From Lethocerus indicus (Eukaryota; Arthropoda; Insecta; Hemiptera; Belostomatidae), in assembly GCA_019843655.1 (NCBI GenBank), contig JACDQD010000006.1:21842246-21906245 (forward strand): a stretch of 64,000 nt of DNA, read 5' to 3'. This document shows positions 25,501-60,101 of the stretch, piece by piece. Made by a program: the position numbers and the translations under genes. The notes beneath the pieces are model-generated. The model was not told where the DNA came from, made no database searches, and saw only the letters and a list, made by a program, of their open reading frames with translations. Numbering within the stretch: position 1 is the stretch's first letter; the number at the start of each line of letters is the position of its first letter.

Positions 25501-28500
25501 GGGTAATGACTTTGCGCCGGGTAGGAATAAATGACAGCTCCGATATCTTAGACCGCAGTATTACAGTGTCGCATGTACATAGTACACAGTGAGAAACAAG
25601 AACAAGTATATAGGCGTACAGAGAGGAGAGGCGGAGTTAGCATCGACCCAGATAAGCCTCGGTGTGTACACACGGTTCTATTGTATTCCCTTTCACTTGG
25701 ACCGATAGCTGAGGGGGGGGACCTAAGAGCCTCCCCCACTCTTTTGACATTTCACGACCCTGCACCTATACACCCTCGCTCAAAGAGGGAGACAGCTGTT
25801 GCGGTATGGATTACCTGTCGAAGAAAATCGGCTTCGAAAAAACCTAGTTCTGTCCTGGGAACGTCAGAAGACCCTAGGAAGAAATACTGTAGTGACTGGC
25901 CACCCCAAGATGGCTTGACCTCAATGTAATCATATTCCAGATAACAATAATAACCTTGCGAAAGTAATCTTTGCAAACATTAAAAGCGGTTTACAAAATA
26001 CTGCCTGCTTTTTCGCATTGCCCCGCTGTCAATATACTGTTATCACAAAACTGATTTTATTTAGTTTAAATATCGATATAATAACGCTTTATTTATGGCG
26101 TCATCTGCACACGCTTGTAATCCACGTATCTAGCCGGTAATAAGTTTCCGACGGGTGACCTTTCGTCGCATATTGCGGACGAATTTGAACAGGAACAGAT
26201 CGGGGGTTTATCGATAATTCATATCTACTTCTGACGCAAATTTTACACATACAATTGCGCTATTCGGTGGGTGCTGCCGCAAATTGATCTGAAAAATCGT
26301 CCATACAGACAATAAAATGTAAACTAACAAACAACCTAAACGTGCAACTAGAGACGATTTTAGCGAGATAAGATTTAAATAAACAAATAAATAAATCGTG
26401 GACAGTAAATAAATTCCGTTTTAAAACTGAGCAACAGAAAAGTTGGAGCAGAAAATTTAAGAATGGTAGAAAACTGAACTAAGATGAAAAAACGACGCGA
26501 AAGGTTAAGTATTCGGCGGTATTCGAACCTTCTGTTCACTCGAAATGAACCGTCCTCGTGCTAATTTTCGACTTTCTAGGACGAACGGAAGTGCGCAAAT
26601 ATTTACGCGCTTTATGAGGTAATATTGTCAGTTGCCCGCACTCTCTCCCTTCCCCGTCTCCCTCACTATCTCTCTTTCTTCAAGCGTCGGTTAAAAACCA
26701 TCTCATTGGTTAAATGAAGTGGTAATAAGAAAGATTCAGTAATAACGGAAACTTGTAGTCGCTGAACGAGAGGTTGATTTTCTCAATATAAATAAAAATG
26801 GAGCCTGGTCACAACCGCAGATAGGTTGCAGTAATTTCATCTATAAGTTAATAAAACGTTTAATCTTTGGAGATTATATTTTAATAATGTCTGTAATAAA
26901 ACAAAAAACAATCGTCAATTAACTATAAGAAATACAGAACTAGGTTTAGAGAAAATACGAAACTAAAACATCTTCGATCCAGACCTAAAATTAACAGAAC
27001 TAGGTTAGGGATTTACTATCTTTTGTAGTAAAGAAGCGCTAAGTAATTGCGGTAATAAGGCTGCACAAAGTATTTTATGAGAGGAAGGTGTTTGTGCCGT
27101 AAATTGGGTGGTCTACGACCACCGAGGGTGCTTTAACGGCACCGGCCATTCGAACAATCCCATTTGAATGAACCCCAAAATGCACTGTGAGGTGTGAAAA
27201 ATTCGGAAGCGCGGAGGATTGTACGCTCGTAAAGTCGAGAGTCGTAATCTACTCGCAGAAGAATCGATGGTACTCCTTTACCAATCGATGCGGCGCGGAA
27301 GAATTTTTTAAATGGATTCTTAGGTGGGTACACTTCGTGTTTCACGTCATTATACCGTTATTTGTTAATGTGAGGGTCAACGTTAGCTACATTATTTCGC
27401 ACAGATAGGACCAAACAATAAAATATAAATTTCAATTCGTAATTTACAACTAACAAACGAAATGAATTTACAAAAAAATTACTGTTACACATTTACGATC
27501 AATAAATTTCTAGATGGTAGTTTATTGGATTTATTTGATGGTATTTATCGTTATTATTGACGATTGGATGTATTCCTTTGTATCACAGATTTGTTAAATA
27601 ATAAAAACTAAGACAATAAAAGAGAAGAAGACAGATTGTGCTAGCTCAAATGTATACCCCCGTTTAGAGTAGAGTAAAAGCCGCCTCAAATGAACAATAT
27701 CGCATCAAAGAACGGAAATTCTACATCGAGATTAAGAGGTAAAATCGGCTCCAGGACGGACTACTTTCCCACCGAACGGTAAACGATCCTTGTGGGCCGA
27801 TCGGCCAATCAGAGAGTGGGAAGGTCTATTGTCAGGGATAAAGGCCTCGATAGAAAACTAAAAAAAGTGTTCATGTAAATTAATTCTACTCTTATACAAT
27901 TAAGGTGCTGTTGCTTAATTTTCCTGGCTGTAAGAATACTAACTGGTTAATTTTAATAAACCTACCGCAGTCGGTAGACTAATACATTAATATCACATAG
28001 ATATATTCAGAACTAAATATCGGTTCGAAATGTAAGTGTAATTGAAAATCTCAAGGACAGAAAATTACTTTTTGACTCTTGAAAACAATTTTGGAAAATT
28101 GTTCAATGATGACACAAATTATTTGAAATTACACCTCTGTTCTTACCAGCTACTATGCTTTCTGAACTGAAATTGATTGATTTCAAGGGAACCATGTAAA
28201 GATATCATTAGTAATTTTAAGAAGTATAAAGCAACCAAACTCATTGCAACTCAATCGTTTTTTCAATATGCCAATATTTTCATTACTCTTTTTATCAATA
28301 TCCTTTTCCTCGCCCAGTAAGGACAATTCCGGCACGTTTGGCTGGGTCATAGTCTATCCAATGCGATCATCAATGCAATGGTCGAGGTTAAAAAACCGAT
28401 AATTCGCCAAGCGCAAGCGGAGATAATAAATTCCGAAGTCACCTTGAACCGCGACGAATCCTATTGGGCGAAAATGAACGGGTACAAATAAATGGCGCAT

Positions 28501-29799
28501 CGTAACGGTTCCAGGGGTGCCACATACTCGCAAAATATGAGCCTGCGGAATGATCCAACATTCGGAAAATCGACTTTGGAAATTCGACACTCTGTAAATG
28601 CAGGACGGAGTTACACGAACAAAAAGTATGGCAAATGCAGGCCCGGAACGGGGCCATGGTCGGAGCGACCAAGGACCTCCCCTCTCACCGATCCCGCCGC
28701 CCTTATATTCTACGAACAACCTCACTCTCTGTTAAACCGAAAATTCCACGAATCGAGTTCAGATTGGATCGCGCACTACCGATTGGCCATCATCATTTCG
28801 TGAAGCCCCGCGTCACTGGAAGCCCTAAAGTTCACCGAACCGCTCGAAACAAAAACGAGAACGACATCAACTCACGGACAAAGATTTAATTCATTGACGT
28901 CCGAAGCCGTGAGCACAACGGAGGGATTTATCGGGGGAATCACGGCCTTCATTCCTTCGACGCACTTAACGTATATATTACAGATCGTACTTATTCATAA
29001 CGGCCCAAACCACATTTTCATGGACAACATTGTTTAAAATTCGGGGAACAATTTACGGGTCCGGAAGGACGTCTGATAATAGTCCTGCCCATGACTCACG
29101 AGGACCTTTAAGGAAGGGCCTGGGAAGAGGAAATTAATGTTTCAATCTGTATAAACTATTCGAAATTCAAAGCTTGAACTGTAAGCAAAAACATTAAGAT
29201 TGTGCTGTCAATGTTATCAAAATTGGGATTCAGTGTTAACAGTGGTTCCGTTTTATGAAACCTGAAATCCTTCGGAATAATTAAATGAAATTTAATTATT
29301 AAATAATTATATTATTATTATTAATCAATAATTATATAATTGAATTATTAAATGAAAGAGAATTTAATGTTTCTCTGATATCTGAACATATGGGGGAATG
29401 AAAGAATTTTAAAAACAATTTGTCAAGCAAAGTGCAAAACACCTAATAGTCAGTCGATAATATTAATAGGATGATTTTACTACCGGTTACTAGAATTCGT
29501 AACTACTAAGGCAACACGCGTAAGTGGTCAAAATCTAGCAAATAAACAAATTTTTACGTGTGTCCATGAGTTTGACAAAGAAAAACAAACCTATTGTTAT
29601 ATCAACGACTTGTTATCAACGACGTTTCGTATAGTTACGCGTTTTTCGAAATGAAACCATTGGGTTCGAAGCATTAAATTACTTCGAAATGCCAAAATAA
29701 TTTTGACAATAGGACTTGGGGAGATGAACCTTTTATGAAATTAGTAAAAAGTCGACTCCTCAGGTCCATGAAAGGGCCTTACGCTACAGGGCTCATTAA
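22574..29799. other. No gene recognised, up to the CpG boundary
   Basis: CpG-normal sequence with GC-richer patches at 24.5-24.7, 25.55-25.95 and 28.44-28.96 kb. These patches carry multi-strand chance frames up to 123 codons. An AT-only segment at about 29.28-29.35 kb can fold on itself. If the ELL first intron extends this far, this is deep intronic sequence. Confidence 0.5.
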
Positions 29800-32700
29800 C
29801 ATTTACTATATTTCTAGTCCTATAAAGATCATAATGAAATCAATAAATATTCATAACTTTAAATCCTTCTAGTCCTCCAAAAGGACTTAAGCAATGAACC
29901 TTTAATCATTTACCATACTGTCACAAAACCACCAAGCTCCACCTAATGAACAAAAGTTTTTAAAAATAAAACAAAGTTAAATTACTCACACACTTATGAA
30001 ACATTCTAACTGTTTATTACACTAATGATTTAAATATAAGCAAGTGAGATGTAATGTCAATTTCCGAAGAGCTGATCTGACTATGATTTGTTTAAATTAG
30101 AGCATGACTGACTAAATTATATGCTTCCTGCTACCTTCCCATATTGTCTGTGCGCTTCCCTTCAGTCAACTCTGCTTGCAATCTCAACAGAATTAGTTGA
30201 AATACATTGACTGTAAGAAAGCAACAAAATGTGACTTTCCAATTCTCCAAATAAAAACCTTGTGTGTTTTCAACACAATTTCTAAATGTTTGTAAATTGT
30301 CCTAAAACAGATGCAATATAAAATTGCTAGCAGTAATGCTGCAATGACAATGAATGTAAACTGCAGATTAAAAAAATGAAGTAAACAAATTATAAAATCC
30401 CAAATATTTCATAAAATGTTAAGAAAAAACAAATCAGATGTGGAAATAAATACAGTTTTCCCATGGTGGAACTTAAGCAGTGCAAATATATGGCCATTTG
30501 AGATGACTATGTTAGCTTTTTGTTAACTTAAAATGTTCATTAGTAATGGAATTGTGAAGTTAATTTACAACAGGAGCTATCATAACCTATTCCTATATTT
30601 AGTGGGGATGTACTTAGAGGAGACTGTGAGTACATGTTTGGAGCTTAAAAATTAATTAATAAGTCTACTAAACTGAGATAGTAACATGTATAGCTAGGCT
30701 GAATCTGTCCTACTTAGAATCATTCAGTTTCTTAAAATGCACCATCTACTTATAAATTTCTAATTAAAAATGAATACAATATTATGTTTTAACTCATTTT
30801 TATCTAATCCATTAAAAGAAGTGGTTAAGAAGTATTTAAAAATGGAGATATTTCTAATATTCCAAAAATATATTGCAGAGCTGTTAAAAATAGCACTGAA
30901 CACTAACATGCATCAGCAATTGGAACTTAAATTTAGCAAAATTCATGTATTATAAGTACTGATTTTTTAAAATATAAATCAATACATTAGTGGGCTAGAA
31001 CTATATAAATATATCACAACAAATTAGAGCTGAATCTACACTAAGCAACTCACAAGCTACAATAACAATGGTATTTTGAAAACTTGAAATTTATGTTGTC
31101 ATATGTTTGGACTTTAAACAACAATAAAATACAAATCTTTTCCTCAATACAGATAACTTCTTAGGAACTGGAATAATTACAAATTAAGAGGTTAACTAGA
31201 AAAGTAACAGATATTAATAACCAACTTTTTGGTTCAGCTTTAATATATCTCCATTCAGGGATTTGAGTCCTGCATGCAGTGTAAATTACAAAAACAATGA
31301 AAAAGGCAATATTTCCCTCTATTCCACTCAGTTTCCACTACTTAAAATCTAATAAGAGCTGGATTATACTCATAAATAATAGTTATATATCTACTAAACA
31401 ACATTACAACTCAAATCAACAATAGTACTACATAGGACTGTCCATAAAACTGGGTTAATAAGAAATTTATAAAATCTAATACAACATACTAGGTATGGTG
31501 TTTTATTTAACCTATTTCATTAAAAATTCAAAATTGAAAAGTAAAACTTAAACATCATAAAGGCATTTTCTTAATCAAAGTGAAGTCAGGACAATATGTG
31601 AAGCACGGATAATACTATAACCAGAATTCCTTTTCAATAAACCTGCTTTCAAAACATTTATTAGGAATAATAGGAACAACATATGTACATAAACATACAA
31701 GAGTATAAACCTTAATAATTTTGTTTTATTACTGTATTAATATGATTAGAATGAATATAATGTTATTTAACTGCTGTAAAAGGCACATTTCAACTGGCAA
31801 CAGATGATATTAAGGGATAAAATGCAACTTCAGGATAAATATTCCTCCATTATGATATTCAATACATTTTTCAGAAGGACACTCTTCTTTAACTTCAACA
31901 CTTTCAGTTATTTTACTCAATATTGGTTCACTGATATTAAAATATTTACATTTAAACACATTTAAACACCAATGATAAGATATTTCAATTATACCCTTTA
32001 AAAAATAAGTACTTCATTTGTGGAGAATTTATTAAACAATATAGGCAAATCTGAGATCTATTTCGCTCCTGAAAACAATTTTATCTAAATATGTCCATAT
32101 CCTAAGTTAAAATGAATTCGTAAATTTTGGAATCTAGAAATTTCCATATGTTAATACATTATGTGAAACATGGAAGAAATATTTAAAAATAAACTTAAAA
32201 AAGCATTAACCAAATAGGATAAGAATTAAGGTCGGTTAAATGATCTGCTAATGCAACATGTTAAGCTAACATATTGTCACACTTGTCCTAACCTAAATAA
32301 GTGAATGCTAGAACAATTCACACAAAAGAAATATATTGCAAGAAATAGTAAAAGTCTCTGTAGACTATAAGAATATACTTTATTTCATTAAATGAAAGTT
32401 TACAGTAAATCACTGCTACAATCTGAGTCTTCATTGAATCATACTATTGTACTGAATTCATGAAGCAAAGTTGTTAAATGATTAAATAAAATAATTTTAC
32501 CTAGAGCATCACTTAGAATATGTTTTCAACTGACCACATTTAGAATTTTTTATTGCAAACTTTAATGTTTTCATAGATGCGCCCGCAAACTGGAACACAA
32601 AATTGGCCTTAAGACATAGCCACTGTGCTCAGTTTCCACAATACTTTAAAATTTCTGGGCAAAAATCTTTCGATTTTATTTGAAAAAGGAATTTGTTTTA

Positions 32701-33230
32701 ACACATGTTACAATTGGTTTTCCCGAATTCAACATGCTTTATCAAATTATATGTATTGATTTTTGAGCTTTCTCGTATGAAAAATAACTGCTAGTATTAA
32801 GAGACTCTGAAATAATGGAAGAAAACAATTTATTGCAGTGAGATTTTACAAGTCATACAAAAAAAAGTTATTTCAAAAATTATTTTAAGGATCACAAAAT
32901 GATTATGTTTCTTTGTAACAAATATTTATAAGCTTTACTAATGTAAAATATAATGACTATAAAATAACCTAAATATTTAAAATAACTTCATGACGTGGCG
33001 ACGGTGGTATATTATTGGTAAAATTGGATAACAAAGTCCCCGTTAAAAATATGTTTTTATCTGGATTCAAATTTGAACATTTAAATTATTAATATCCCGA
33101 GACTAGATCTCCCGTATGGTCAGTCAAATAAATATGGCGACATTCCACTTACGGACTGTTACACAACCGTAAAAAATAAACACCTGTAACTTGAATTCTA
33201 AGAGGTAATGACGGATTTTAAGACACTCAC
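29800..33230 (-). other. Ell: CpG-depleted start of the ELL first intron
   Basis: Begins at the GTGAGT donor. It is as AT-rich and CpG-poor as the unc-13 body, then changes to CpG-normal sequence near 29.8 kb. No exon was recognised. The only open frame over 60 codons (30,770-30,955, plus strand) is low-complexity and matches nothing. Confidence 0.55.
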
Positions 33231-33362
33231 CCTATTCCTCAGGAATTCCTCGATAGCACGAAAAGCGGAATCTGTCAATTTCACAAATATTAAAGACTTA
33301 TTATCGTTTAAATGTTCCTGTGTAGATAAACTGTACTGAACACCTGCTACCAGGGCCGCCAT
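33231..33362 (-). CDS. Ell: ELL-family Pol II elongation factor, first coding exon (partial gene)
   Basis: 132 nt, 44 codons. Reads MAALVAGVQYSLSTQEHLND, then NKSLIFVKLTDSAFRAIEEF and LRNR, ending at GG|GTGAGT. The MAAL start, the YxLS strand and the VKLTDSA-RA motif are the N-terminus of the ELL/Su(Tpl) domain. Human ELL also starts MAAL and has HVKLTDSALRAFE. ELL proteins raise the Pol II elongation rate within the super and little elongation complexes in the nucleus. I chose the ATG at 33,362 (context AGAAATGG) over an in-frame ATG 42 nt upstream. No later exon was recognised to the left, so the gene is incomplete here. Confidence 0.82.
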
Positions 33363-33412
33363 TTCTATCTTAAAGCTTGAATCCAAAAACCAGCTGACTA
33401 TCATTAATTGCA

Positions 33413-33418
33413 GACTGA
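33413..33418 (-). promoter_or_regulatory. Ell: Candidate initiator (TCAGTC) of the ELL gene
   Basis: TCAGTC on the minus strand fits the insect initiator consensus TCAGTY and lies about 53 nt before the preferred ATG. If used, an in-frame upstream ATG at 33,404 would be only about 12 nt from the cap, which favours the downstream start. No TATA box or downstream promoter element is evident. Confidence 0.35.
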
Positions 33419-36400
33419 CTAAATATCGTTTCCCTTAAAATTGTCAAAACCCATCATATGTATCTATTGCTTTCAATGAATGAAGAAAATATGTTATACA
33501 AATACGTCTGTAAAATAAAAAAAAATCTAATAATGTTAGACATTATTAGTACAATAAAAGAATTTTTAGTTCAATTATTAATATTAGCAACAGATTCGAA
33601 ATCTCGTAATCGCATGTACGTTAATATTTTTAAACATCCAATTAACTTATTACAATACAAACAATGAAGTCGCGTTTTATAATATTAATTATTTCTAAAA
33701 AAAAGGAAATGTAAATAATTATTTATTTTAAGTATCATTATCAGAATCATTGTCAGAAATGAGTTTATTCCTTCAAGATTTAGTAGCTTTGGCAAAAACT
33801 GATGGAACCTTTTTTTAATATGAATGTCCTATCCATTTAATTAATGATAAACTATTTTAAATTATTATATTTCTCTGTTATTATACTAACTTGTACTAAA
33901 TATTTCAATAACAAATGGTAATTGCGTAATTTGTATTTAATTATGTCCTTATAGAACCATTATCATCCGCCACTAATATTATCAGGGAAGAGGTATTATG
34001 ATATTACAGTGTTAAAAATGTTTGCAAATTTTTTTATTCATGAAAAACATGCATATATCCATTAATTTACAAGACTCATTCCATTATGAAAATGTACAAT
34101 TTTCGACATTCTTATATAGAAAAAATAAAAGCTTGTTTGTATAATAATAATAAAAAGCATTATACTTTATTTCAAGAATATAGAAAGTTTTAACATCAAA
34201 AACTGTTATTGTTAATACGCATGTCATAAATGCATTCTTTAAGTTTCATTGTATAGTACCTGGAAGAAATTATGATTGTATACAAACCATACAGTACATG
34301 TACATCCCATTTACTTAAGATGAAATCATGTAATTAATACACAATAAATATAAGGTACCATATATGCAAAATATGTGAAGATTAATATTTGTGCTTCAAC
34401 GTTACAGTGTTTTATAAAGAAACATACAAAGTATCCTATCTAATTCCATAAACAATTCTTTTATAGTATTACACCTTTATATGTTATTATACATTTGTAC
34501 ATTTTTATAAATAGCACTCATTCACTCAAGGATGATATTAACAAAAATTGTCAACTTAGTACATGAACAATTAGGTAATTACATAGATTACATGATTATA
34601 ACCAGTCATTTTTCCTTCATTATACTTTATAGCCACAACTTATTATTTTGAATAATATAAGGTTTAAGTAAGACAACAAGTGGATAAAATTGAAAACAAT
34701 CAAAATTACATCATTTTATATTATAAAAGGAAGAGTTTATAAAATCCATGAATATATCTATATTAGTTCATTCTGCTTACAATTCCATACTGTGATTTTA
34801 GTTCAGACAATTTAATATATTCTGTAGAATTAAGCAGAATGTTTAACAGGGTACTAAGTTAGAAGCCTGAAATAAATGATATTACTTGCGAAGAATATAT
34901 AGAAATATAATTAGTTTGCGTTAATTTGAATATTTTGAACATCATGTATTCAAAATGTTAGTCAATAAAAATTAGGAAGTTGGAAAAAACTGTGAAAAAA
35001 TCACACTCATTGGAAGGTGGATCTTACCTTACAGTTTACAACACATATTGTCAAAATATGGTTCATAAATTTGTGTTTTTAAAATACAGTTGAAGAATGG
35101 ATAGTATAACTAATTAATATATTTATTTATATATACTATATAACAATGAACACATGTTGTATAGGATTATCCAACAATATATGCTTATCACAATAATCAG
35201 TAGATTGCAATACTAAGCAAAAATATGTACTAACAAAATTGCTTATCAACATTCAATAGAAACATATATTTCATTTATTGATATGCAAAATAATCCATTC
35301 AATAGGATCTTACCTTTCTCGATAGAAAAAGGTACATACAATTTTGAAGAAAAATGGTTGCATAATGGAATAAAGAATTGAAATTGGGATTGGTTAAAAT
35401 CATTCTTCCTATTATTCAGATAAATGAAATTACAGAAAAATTTAATGTGTCCTGTACTCTGAAATTGTAGAAGCACCAACTATCCTTTTTATTTAAGGAA
35501 GAAATAATTTTTACTTTTTCATTACATAGATAAATATATTGCTCAAGCATATTTCTGATTATGTTTAAACAAAATATATTTAGAAATGTTGGTATACATT
35601 TAGAATAAATCCCCAACTTTCAATTATGATACCTTTTATACAGTAACATAAGTATTATGTAATTGACAATTCTGTTTTCAGATAATATAATTTCATTAAA
35701 TACAATAAAACAAAGTTTACTAAATTCTACCTAAGATAAATGATGGCCAAGTTAAATTTCTTTAAATTAACACAAATCCAGTTCAAATGATTAATATAAA
35801 CTTTTATATTTGATTATGGTTTCATAAGTAATCACTAATTTTGGTAACAATTTAATATATAATGAAGTTACAAGTTGTTGGATTGCTTAAAATGATAAGA
35901 ATATGTGTACTAATTTAAGGCATTATAAATATAAACATAATAAAAGCGAAAATCAGTTTTAATTTTGCTTTTATGAACTTTCTTAAAGAATTGGTTACTG
36001 TCAACAACAACATTTAAAATGAAATGTTAAATAATTTGCTTTTTTGAAGGTTTTTTCCAATATGTAATTTGTAAGGTAATACCATTTCTGGTTGATACTT
36101 CTAATTTTTAAAATACATTTTATAGCAATGAATGTGCATAACTACAAAAAGGTTTCAAATGGACTAGAATTTATTACTAATTATTGCATGCTTTCATAAT
36201 TAGGTTAAATGTTTAGTTATTTCTTCTAAATAATAATCATTATTAAAATAATTTAATAAACTTATCAATATTTATTAGGCTAGTTTTTTCACAAAACTCA
36301 TCAACTATTTATCTATATTTCATGCTAGGAAATAATTCCTGAATTCTACAATAGTCTTAGATTAACATTCCTTTAAAATTGTTCACTTACATTGCCTTGG

Positions 36401-39153
36401 TGGAAGGACTAAACTAGCTCAATTTAAAAAGTTTTCATTAAGGAATGATCAAACTACTATATTGTCAATAGTTTCTATCACTTGTTGATTATTATTATTA
36501 TTATTAATCTTATTTTTTTGTGCAGGAATTATTTTATCTGTTATGGACAGAGTATAATTATACAAAACTTAATGACCTATATTACTGTCCCTTCTTATTC
36601 TATAAAAAGAAAACATATTTCTTATGTGTTTTGTATTTCCAGTATTTTCTTTCACCAAGACAAAATAGGCGAATAAAAGAGACAATTGGGAAACAGTTGT
36701 TTATTAAACGACATTTCAATTTAGATAACATAAAATAAAATAAGTAGAAATAGTAATCATGTTTGGCATCTTGATTTTTATAATTATTTTATCAAAATAG
36801 AAGTCCATTAGCTTATTAAAATTTAAAAAAGGCATTGTTAACATTATTAACTAAAATATCTCATACTTTTCAAACATAGAAAAAGCTCTCAAATTTTCCA
36901 CAATTGTTATAATGTAATTTTTTGACTTGCTTTAATGGCAACAGTACATGTTATCTTATTTCCAATAGAATTTTAGGGATCCTGGCAAAAGCAAATTATT
37001 TATTGTTCATAGTCATCAATAGTATTATATTATTAATTTATTAGGCATTTTTCAATAGGTGTATTAAATTCTTATATCTATTTAGTTGAGGTATAGAGCA
37101 TGTATATTATATTAGTTATAGATATAATATATTACACTTAAGTACTACATACAATGTATAAAAAGCAAAGTTTATTATTCTTTAAAAAAATTGTTTCAAT
37201 TTACAATCAGACTCTAAAGCTTCTAGAGCTTGGTACCAAAAATGGTACAGTATGAAGATAGTTTCTATTTTTTTTATAAACATTTGAACATTAAAAAATA
37301 AATTATCTTTTGACTACATTGTTTCCGAAATATGAGAAGTATTTAGCCATTAATTAATAATGAACATTAATCAAATAGTTAGTATGAGATATTATTTTCA
37401 ACATATCCTGTTATTATCTTCATTCTTGTTGTATGAAATATGGCAATTTAGTATTATTGTTTTAATGTATAATGATTTGTTAATACCATATATATTCTAA
37501 TTATATATTATCTTGTTGTGCTGACAGTACCTTTTCAATGGGGAAAAAATGACTTTGTTACGAATTTGAAGGGTCTCAGAAATTACATTGGAAGAAATAT
37601 AATCACAGAACACAATTAAAATCTGATAAATAACTAAAAGAAGAGATTTGATTCTCTTATATGTCATTAATAAAAAAAGAATTCAAACTTCCTTGTGTGA
37701 ATCAAACAGAACCATTATATGTTTCAGGTATCATAATATGTTTTGTAGAAAGCTAGCATTTTGAGTCATGAATGGTGCTTGTTAAGAATATATTGGAAAG
37801 AATATGTTTTTTAATTATAAGTATGAATTTCAATAATACTCTACATAAGCATATGAAATTGCACTTTGTACTCAATCAGTATATAGTGCCAATATTTAAC
37901 ACATCATATCCAGCACAACCACAACCTTTAACATCATGGATGGGTACATAAAGAGATAACATTGAAGATGACTTCAAGCAGATTTAAAATTGGAACATAT
38001 TATTATGACTATAAATAAAAATAAATCAGTGTTGAAAACAGTATTACAATAGGCTCAGTAGGCATGCTTCATTATAAATTTTTTTCAAAAAAATATAAAA
38101 TTGATACATATACATACAATACTCATATACATTTGCACATATACATTATATTATATACAATTGCAATGAAGCACATTCGCCAACTATAATTACATTGGCA
38201 TAGTGCTACCAATGAATCTGTAGTAATTCTATCTTCAACACAGACAGTTTTTTTGTTTTTTTATTTTTTTCTATAGTTAGAATTAAAGATGAAAGATTTA
38301 ATGTTTCCTCATGTACATCTCACATTCAGCTATAAACTACACAGCACTTTCAACTTTTAAAACATTTCCTCAACATACAAATGGTCATAATTTCATTATG
38401 ATAATGCAAATATTATTTACAAGATATGATGTGAGTGGGTAACAATAATCACAATAATTTACACATTATCAAAGATAATTTTAATGATAAATCAATATTT
38501 GAGACCAAGTAGGACCCAAAACTTGATATAACACTAATATGTAATTGTATATTCTTTACACTAGGTACTTCTCAATCAGAATTGTAAGCTACCTTTTGGT
38601 ATATGTGCGTAATATGATTTGACCAAAACACATTTCATCATTTTTTCATATACATTTTGAAATGAAACCATTAGCAATCTGGATTACAAGTAGTTTTTAT
38701 TAAATTGTTTAAAGCTACAAATAGAAGGAAATTAGTTAAATTGAAAATTTTGGATCAAAAATAATACCTAGCGATAATACTAGCAATTATACTGGATAAC
38801 TGTGCGTACATAAAAGTGAGCCTCAGCCAGCCTATAAAGATAAAGTAATAGAAAAAAAGTTCTCATTTGTATGTCTTATAGACATCAAAGTAGACCAAAA
38901 AATACACGGTTTGTACACCCAAACACTAAATTGGCACAATATTTTCCAATTACTTGAGCATTTTCACCTGAGGTTGAACAAGAGAATAGTAACGAAAGTA
39001 TTGGAGAGACAATTTAGTCTTATAAATTTAAAATGTAAGAATAATGACTTATGTAATCTCTAAATACTGCTCATTTGTGTTATATAATTCATAAATGCTA
39101 ATATATTCAATGAAAAAATTAAAGAAATATAATTATAAAAATAATATTCAAAA
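33419..39153. other. Region between unc-13 and ELL, no gene recognised
   Basis: About 5.7 kb of very AT-rich, CpG-poor sequence between the unc-13 stop and the ELL start, with the genes in tandem on the minus strand. Part is presumably unc-13 3' UTR, given multiple AATAAA hexamers on the minus strand. The open frames here (33.5-36.7 kb) are short, low-complexity and stop-limited, and resemble no family. No RNA gene was seen. Confidence 0.6.
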
Positions 39154-39159
39154 TTTATT
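39154..39159 (-). terminator. unc-13: Candidate proximal unc-13 polyadenylation signal
   Basis: AATAAA on the minus strand, about 100 nt after the stop codon. It is the first canonical hexamer downstream of the CDS. The region is so AT-rich that further hexamers follow (for example near 38.7 kb), and neuronal genes often use long 3' UTRs. The real cleavage site is unknown. Confidence 0.35.
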
Positions 39160-39260
39160 TTATAAGTGGTATTTAGCCGAAGGGATTATACCAATTTCCA
39201 AAATTATATTCCAAATGAATTAAAATCATGATGAAATGTGTTTTTGGACAAAAGGATACC

Positions 39261-59506
<20,246 letters not shown>

Positions 59507-60035
59507 CTGAAAGAATAATAATTACTATTAGTTGGGGACATTAACTGAAACAGAATTATAATAAATTCATATATAGCGATTTTGTATGAGCGGTATCTGA
59601 ATGAAGCGAATAATAACCGGATAACTTATTAACGTTATTCGTACCATTATCAGCTATTTCGGCAAAACTACTATGCTAGCAGTCTATGACTAGCAAATGA
59701 CTAGCTAAAGCGTCATGCTCTTATCTCATGAATGCTTTCGATTTTGATGAATGAATTTGTGAGTTTGGATGTACCAAAATATTTATTCAAATGATGGATG
59801 CGGATGATAATGAAAATGAACTGCTTGACGGATGTATGAAGTTATGTTGTATGGGAGTCTCTTATGGATTCGTAACGTAGTTGTGAAGAAAAACGAAATG
59901 CACAAAAGGCTAACTTACGGTTGCCAAAATATTATTAGGTAACGACTATAGCATTTTATTCCTTAGTTCAGTTTTCGGATTATAAACATATAAAAATGGG
60001 TTATAAACACATTAGCGTAAGGAGCAGGTACTTAC

Positions 60036-60101
60036 GACCGAGGCTGATATTCGCGTTGTTTAACCACCCTTACCGGATGTTGCAGATTGACACGAATGTT
60101 A
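60036..60101 (-). CDS. unc-13: Candidate alternative upstream unc-13 exon (66 nt)
   Basis: Read on the minus strand, this 66-nt stretch is flanked by an acceptor (GGACAG) and a strong donor (GTAAGT). It is open in one frame, giving NIRVNLQHPVRVVKQREYQP then R. It starts with the last base of a codon and ends with two bases (TC). That is exactly the phase the 57,575 exon requires, so it could splice there directly and skip the 59.5-kb exon. It cannot be followed by the 59.5-kb exon, which starts in phase 0. I do not recognise the peptide from the family, and the polypyrimidine tract is only moderate. It may instead be a chance open segment. Confidence 0.42.

Noticed and set aside
25573..25929. 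118-codon plus-strand frame
   Set aside because: No recognisable motif, mirrored by minus-strand frames. A chance frame in GC-richer DNA.
28354..28889. Overlapping frames of 77-123 codons on both strands
   Set aside because: GC-rich patch giving open frames in several phases at once, with no domain. It does not look like ELL exon 2 or any other family.
29285..29350. AT-only self-complementary stretch
   Set aside because: Composition alone explains the pairing, and no clear symmetric arms or loop could be defined.
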